NCBI GenBank assembly: GCA_964525945.1 | Contig: CAZGKX010000037.1 | Span: 1 to 27,128 of the forward strand | DNA from: CAZGKX01 sp964525945 | GTDB taxonomy: Bacteria > Pseudomonadota > Gammaproteobacteria > Legionellales > Legionellaceae | DNA length: 27,128 nt | Reading direction: 5' to 3' | Part shown: in pieces, positions 24,137-27,128 of the stretch | Position numbering within the stretch: position 1 is the first letter of the stretch | How the letters are laid out: every line of letters begins with the position of its first letter | The notes under the pieces: model-generated | What the model saw: only the letters and a program-made list of their open reading frames with translations | The model's database searches: none | Told to the model about the DNA's origin: nothing | Position numbers and translations under genes: made by a program

Positions 24137-24916
24137 GTGAGCTATTTAAGGGTTAAAAAAATCGCACTGTGTCTTTTGTGGTCCATAAGTTTGGCGGCCA
24201 GTTTAACATGGGCGGATACCCCACCACCTGTCGTTGAAAAAATGCCCACTTTGACCATCGGCACTTTGATGTTCAATCCTCCTTTTGAGACGGCGGATAC
24301 AAAACGTAATATTTATTCTGGTTTTGAAATAGACATGATGAATGCCGTTTGCCAACGCTTAAAATGGCAGTGTCAATATCAAGCGTTTACAACCATCAAA
24401 GATGTTTCTACGCAATTGTTGTTGGGTAAAGTCCAAGTTGTTGTCGCTTCAATTGTTGTTTTAAAAGGGGATGGCGAACATCTTTTTAGCACGCCGTATT
24501 TGCCCAGCGGCATTCAGTTTTTTGCCAAAAAAGACTCCAAAATAAGCACCATGGACGATATATTGCAGAGTAAAATTGGCACCGTTAATGACCCATTGAT
24601 TAAAACAATTGTGGCGGTGAATTATGCCCGTGATTTACCCATATCCGTATACGACACGCCCCAAGCGGGCATAGAGGATTTGGACAATGGCAAAATAGAT
24701 GTCTTTGTGATGCAAACAGCAGCTGTTAAATATTGGTTGTCCATCACCTCTGGGGCGTTTAAATTAATCGGTGATTCCCATCCAATCGGCCTTGGCAATG
24801 GCGCGATGGTTATGAATACACAAAAAGCCTTGATCGATCAAATCAATCAAGCATTGCTGGCCATGGAAAACGATGGCACTTATTCGCAAATTTACAACCG
24901 TTATGTGTTTCTTTAA
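24137..24916 (+). CDS. Periplasmic solute-binding protein, family 3 (amino-acid type)
   Basis: A 259-residue protein starting at GTG 24137 with AAAGGGA upstream. A signal peptide ends near SLTWA (about residue 26). The mature part begins LTIGTLMFNPPFE, then SGFEIDMMNAVCQRLKWQCQYQ, the family-3 binding-protein pattern (usually G-F-D-I-D-L), and ends QALLAMENDGTYSQIYNRYV, the typical C-terminal helix. Such proteins capture polar amino acids for an ABC importer or act as sensors. No permease or ATPase gene lies next to it. It begins 25 nt after the membrane-protein gene, so it may be transcribed with the RT module, but a functional link is unproven. Confidence 0.88.
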   Translation: MSYLRVKKIALCLLWSISLAASLTWADTPPPVVEKMPTLTIGTLMFNPPFETADTKRNIYSGFEIDMMNAVCQRLKWQCQYQAFTTIKDVSTQLLLGKVQVVVASIVVLKGDGEHLFSTPYLPSGIQFFAKKDSKISTMDDILQSKIGTVNDPLIKTIVAVNYARDLPISVYDTPQAGIEDLDNGKIDVFVMQTAAVKYWLSITSGAFKLIGDSHPIGLGNGAMVMNTQKALIDQINQALLAMENDGTYSQIYNRYVFL

Positions 24917-24953
24917 GTGCTCAGTTTAAATCAAAAAATCACTCTGTAGAAAA

Positions 24954-24983
24954 TAGCCAAATCCTTCGGAAGCAGTATATAAT
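24954..24983 (+). promoter_or_regulatory. Promoter for tex
   Basis: A perfect TATAAT at 24978-24983 with TAGCCA (4 of 6 to TTGACA) at 24954-24959, 18-bp spacer. The predicted start near 24990 lies downstream of the in-frame ATG at 24982, which rules that codon out as the tex start. Confidence 0.5.
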
Positions 24984-25020
24984 GGCGAAGTTTTTTTATT
25001 TGCTTGCTATGGGGATTGGA

Positions 25021-27128
25021 ATGACTCAAGAAATGTTGCCAACTGCGGCGACGATTGCGCAAGAGCTTCATGCGACTGTGAAACAAGTTGGCGCCGCTAT
25101 TCGTCTTCTTGATGAAGGTGCCACGGTACCGTTTATTGCTCGTTACCGTAAAGAAGCAACGGACGGTTTGGATGATACACAACTCCGTGTGTTAGCGGAG
25201 CGTCTCCATTATCTACGTGAATTAAATGAGCGGCGTACAGTCATTTTACAAACCATCCGTGAACAAGAAAAATTAACGCCTGAGCTTGAACACGCCATTT
25301 TAAAGGCTGAAACCAAAGCGCATTTAGAGGATTTGTACTTACCTTACCGCCCCAAACGTCGCACCAAGGCGCTTATTGCCAAAGAAGCCGGTTTAGAACC
25401 GCTGGCCTTGGCTTTATTAAACGACGTGTCTGCGGCCCCTGACTTACACAAACTTGCTATCGATTATATCAATGCTGAAAAGGGGATTGAAACAGTTGAA
25501 TCGGCATTAGAAGGTGCTCGCCAAATTTTAATGGAGCAATTTGCTGAGGAAGCGCAATTGATCAATGAATTGCGTGAATTTGTTTGGCAACATGGCGTGT
25601 TAAAATCCGCCGGAGCGAAAGGTAAAAAAGCCAAAGAAACAAAATTTGCGGATTATTTTGAGTACGCCGAACCCATCAAAAAGATACCTTCTCACCGTGC
25701 CATGGCTTTGTTTAGAGGCCGTCGTGAAAGTGTTTTACAATTATCATTGACCTTGCCTCACCATGATGATTATGGCGTAAACCGAATTGTATCTTATTTT
25801 GATATCAAACCGACGTACGAGTGGTTGATGGAAACAGTCCGTTTAACGTGGAAAAGCAAGCTTTTTGCTAAACTTGAATTGGAATTATTAACCCGCTTAA
25901 GAGAATCGGCTGATGAAGAAGCCATTCGGGTTTTTTCAGGTAATTTACGTGATTTATTGCTTGCAGCACCTGCTGGCCCTATTGTGACCATTGGTTTGGA
26001 TCCAGGCATTCGCACCGGCGTGAAAGTGGTGGTGGTTGATGACACGGGTAAATTGTTGGATTACACCACGGTGTTTCCTATGCCACCCCAGAATGAATGG
26101 CACCAAGCCATTGCTTCCATTGCCAAATTGACTGCAAAATACCACGTCAAATTGTTCAGTATCGGTAATGGCACCGGCTCGCGTGAAACAGAGCGTTTAA
26201 TCAGTGAACTCATTAAAATGTACCCCGATCTGGCGTTGGCTAAAATTGTGGTGAACGAAGCTGGCGCGTCTGTTTATTCTGCATCAGAATTGGCGGCCAA
26301 TGAATTTCCTGATTTGGATGTTACTTTGCGAGGAGCCGTTTCCATTGCGAGGCGTCTGCAAGATCCTTTGGCTGAGCTCGTAAAAATAGATCCTAAGTCC
26401 ATTGGTGTGGGTCAATACCAGCATGATGTCAATCAATCGCGTCTTGCACGTGGTTTGGAAGGTGTTGTGGAAGACTGTGTGAATGCCGTGGGTGTGGATA
26501 TCAATACGGCATCCGTTGCGTTATTAGCCCGGGTCTCTGGGTTGAATGAAGCACTCGCCAAAAATTTGGTGCAATACCGTGATGAACAAGGCGCATTTCA
26601 AAACCGTGAGCAATTGAAACAGGTACCGCGTATGGGTGATAAAACGTTTCAGCAAGCCGCTGGATTTTTAAGGATCATGACCGGCGATAATCTGCTCGAC
26701 GCGTCAGGGGTTCATCCGGAATCATACCCTATTGTTGAACGGATTTTGACCGATCATCACATGGACATTCAAAGTGTTATTGGTAACCATGCATTTTTAA
26801 AGAGTGTTAATGCGGCGCAATATGTTGATGAGCAGCATGGATTGCCTACGGTCCAAGATATTTTACAAGAATTAGAAAAACCAGGTCGAGATCCACGACC
26901 GGTGTTTAAAACAGTGACCTTCAAAGAAGGTGTTGAAGACATTGGTCATTTGGAAGTGGGCATGGTTCTTGAAGGTGTGGTCAGTAATGTGACCAATTTT
27001 GGTGCTTTTGTTGACATCGGTGTTCATCAAGATGGTTTGGTCCATATTTCAGCGATGACCAACCGCTTTATCAATGATCCTCGCGCTGTTGTAAAAGCGG
27101 GTGACGTCATCAAGGTCAAGGTTATTGA
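25021..27128 (+). CDS. tex: Tex-family RNA-binding transcription accessory protein, incomplete at the right edge
   Basis: Tex binds nucleic acids through an S1 domain and acts in transcription-related processes. About 702 codons are visible, without interruption. The N-terminal part has VGAAIRLLDEGATVPFIARY and LEDLYLPYRPKRRTKA; the YqgF/RNase H-like domain begins at TIGLDPGIRTGVKV (about 322); helix-hairpin-helix repeats follow around 517-560 (GLNEALAKNLVQYRDEQGAF); and an S1 domain starts at VGMVLEGVVSNVTNFGAFVD and runs off the window at VKAGDVIKVKVI. It is close to E. coli Tex throughout. The missing end should be the last part of S1 and the tail. The ATG at 25021 is chosen with GGA just upstream; ATG 25009 in the same frame is possible. 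Confidence 0.95.
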   Translation, partial: MTQEMLPTAATIAQELHATVKQVGAAIRLLDEGATVPFIARYRKEATDGLDDTQLRVLAERLHYLRELNERRTVILQTIREQEKLTPELEHAILKAETKAHLEDLYLPYRPKRRTKALIAKEAGLEPLALALLNDVSAAPDLHKLAIDYINAEKGIETVESALEGARQILMEQFAEEAQLINELREFVWQHGVLKSAGAKGKKAKETKFADYFEYAEPIKKIPSHRAMALFRGRRESVLQLSLTLPHHDDYGVNRIVSYFDIKPTYEWLMETVRLTWKSKLFAKLELELLTRLRESADEEAIRVFSGNLRDLLLAAPAGPIVTIGLDPGIRTGVKVVVVDDTGKLLDYTTVFPMPPQNEWHQAIASIAKLTAKYHVKLFSIGNGTGSRETERLISELIKMYPDLALAKIVVNEAGASVYSASELAANEFPDLDVTLRGAVSIARRLQDPLAELVKIDPKSIGVGQYQHDVNQSRLARGLEGVVEDCVNAVGVDINTASVALLARVSGLNEALAKNLVQYRDEQGAFQNREQLKQVPRMGDKTFQQAAGFLRIMTGDNLLDASGVHPESYPIVERILTDHHMDIQSVIGNHAFLKSVNAAQYVDEQHGLPTVQDILQELEKPGRDPRPVFKTVTFKEGVEDIGHLEVGMVLEGVVSNVTNFGAFVDIGVHQDGLVHISAMTNRFINDPRAVVKAGDVIKVKVI

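Noticed and set aside
24982..25020. Longer tex start at ATG 24982
   Set aside because: This ATG overlaps the TATAAT box and lies upstream of the predicted transcription start. The added residues do not belong to Tex.

Overview
The window looks like a chromosomal segment of a gammaproteobacterium with moderate to low GC. The Bat/aerotolerance operon layout (MoxR, DUF58, DUF4381, BatA, BatB, TPR protein, BatD), the Psd, GlmS, SmpB, PhoH2 and Tex proteins and the AT-leaning codon use suggest Legionellales or a relative. This placement is inference; no marker in the window is decisive. Two runs of N (3085-3094 and 7160-7259) show it is a draft scaffold, and both fall inside genes and break their reading frames artificially.

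Layout. Positions 1-1624, minus strand: an open-ended gene for a helical protein, then psd interrupted by one in-frame amber codon. Positions 1946-2200: a small cold-shock-domain protein behind a long leader. Positions 2280-9244: a seven-gene Bat operon with overlapping or nearly abutting genes. Positions 9353-13080: accessory genes, namely a nicotinamidase-like protein with a C-terminal membrane anchor, a GIN-domain lipoprotein, a convergent alpha/beta hydrolase, and a low-complexity protein followed by a strong hairpin. Positions 13161-15577, minus strand: a phoH2-guaC operon, divergent from smpB and glmS (15785-18146). Positions 18316-20688: an outer-membrane barrel protein and a secreted six-repeat propeller protein. 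Positions 20672-24111: a reverse-transcriptase module. Positions 24137-24916: an orphan periplasmic binding protein. From 25021 to the edge: tex, incomplete.

The best candidate for an undescribed system is 20672-24111. A promoter places its predicted start at the first base of a 12-bp perfect (14-bp with one G-U pair) inverted repeat enclosing 99 nt. Fourteen nt later comes a 434-residue reverse transcriptase, and its last 13 nt overlap a 657-residue multi-spanning membrane protein with a soluble C-terminal domain of about 230 residues. This order (structured RNA with pairing ends, RT, coupled membrane partner) resembles retron and defence-associated RT systems. The RT itself is atypical: it has glycine at the usual aromatic sugar-gate position of motif A, Asp instead of Gln in motif B, and a YGDD motif C.
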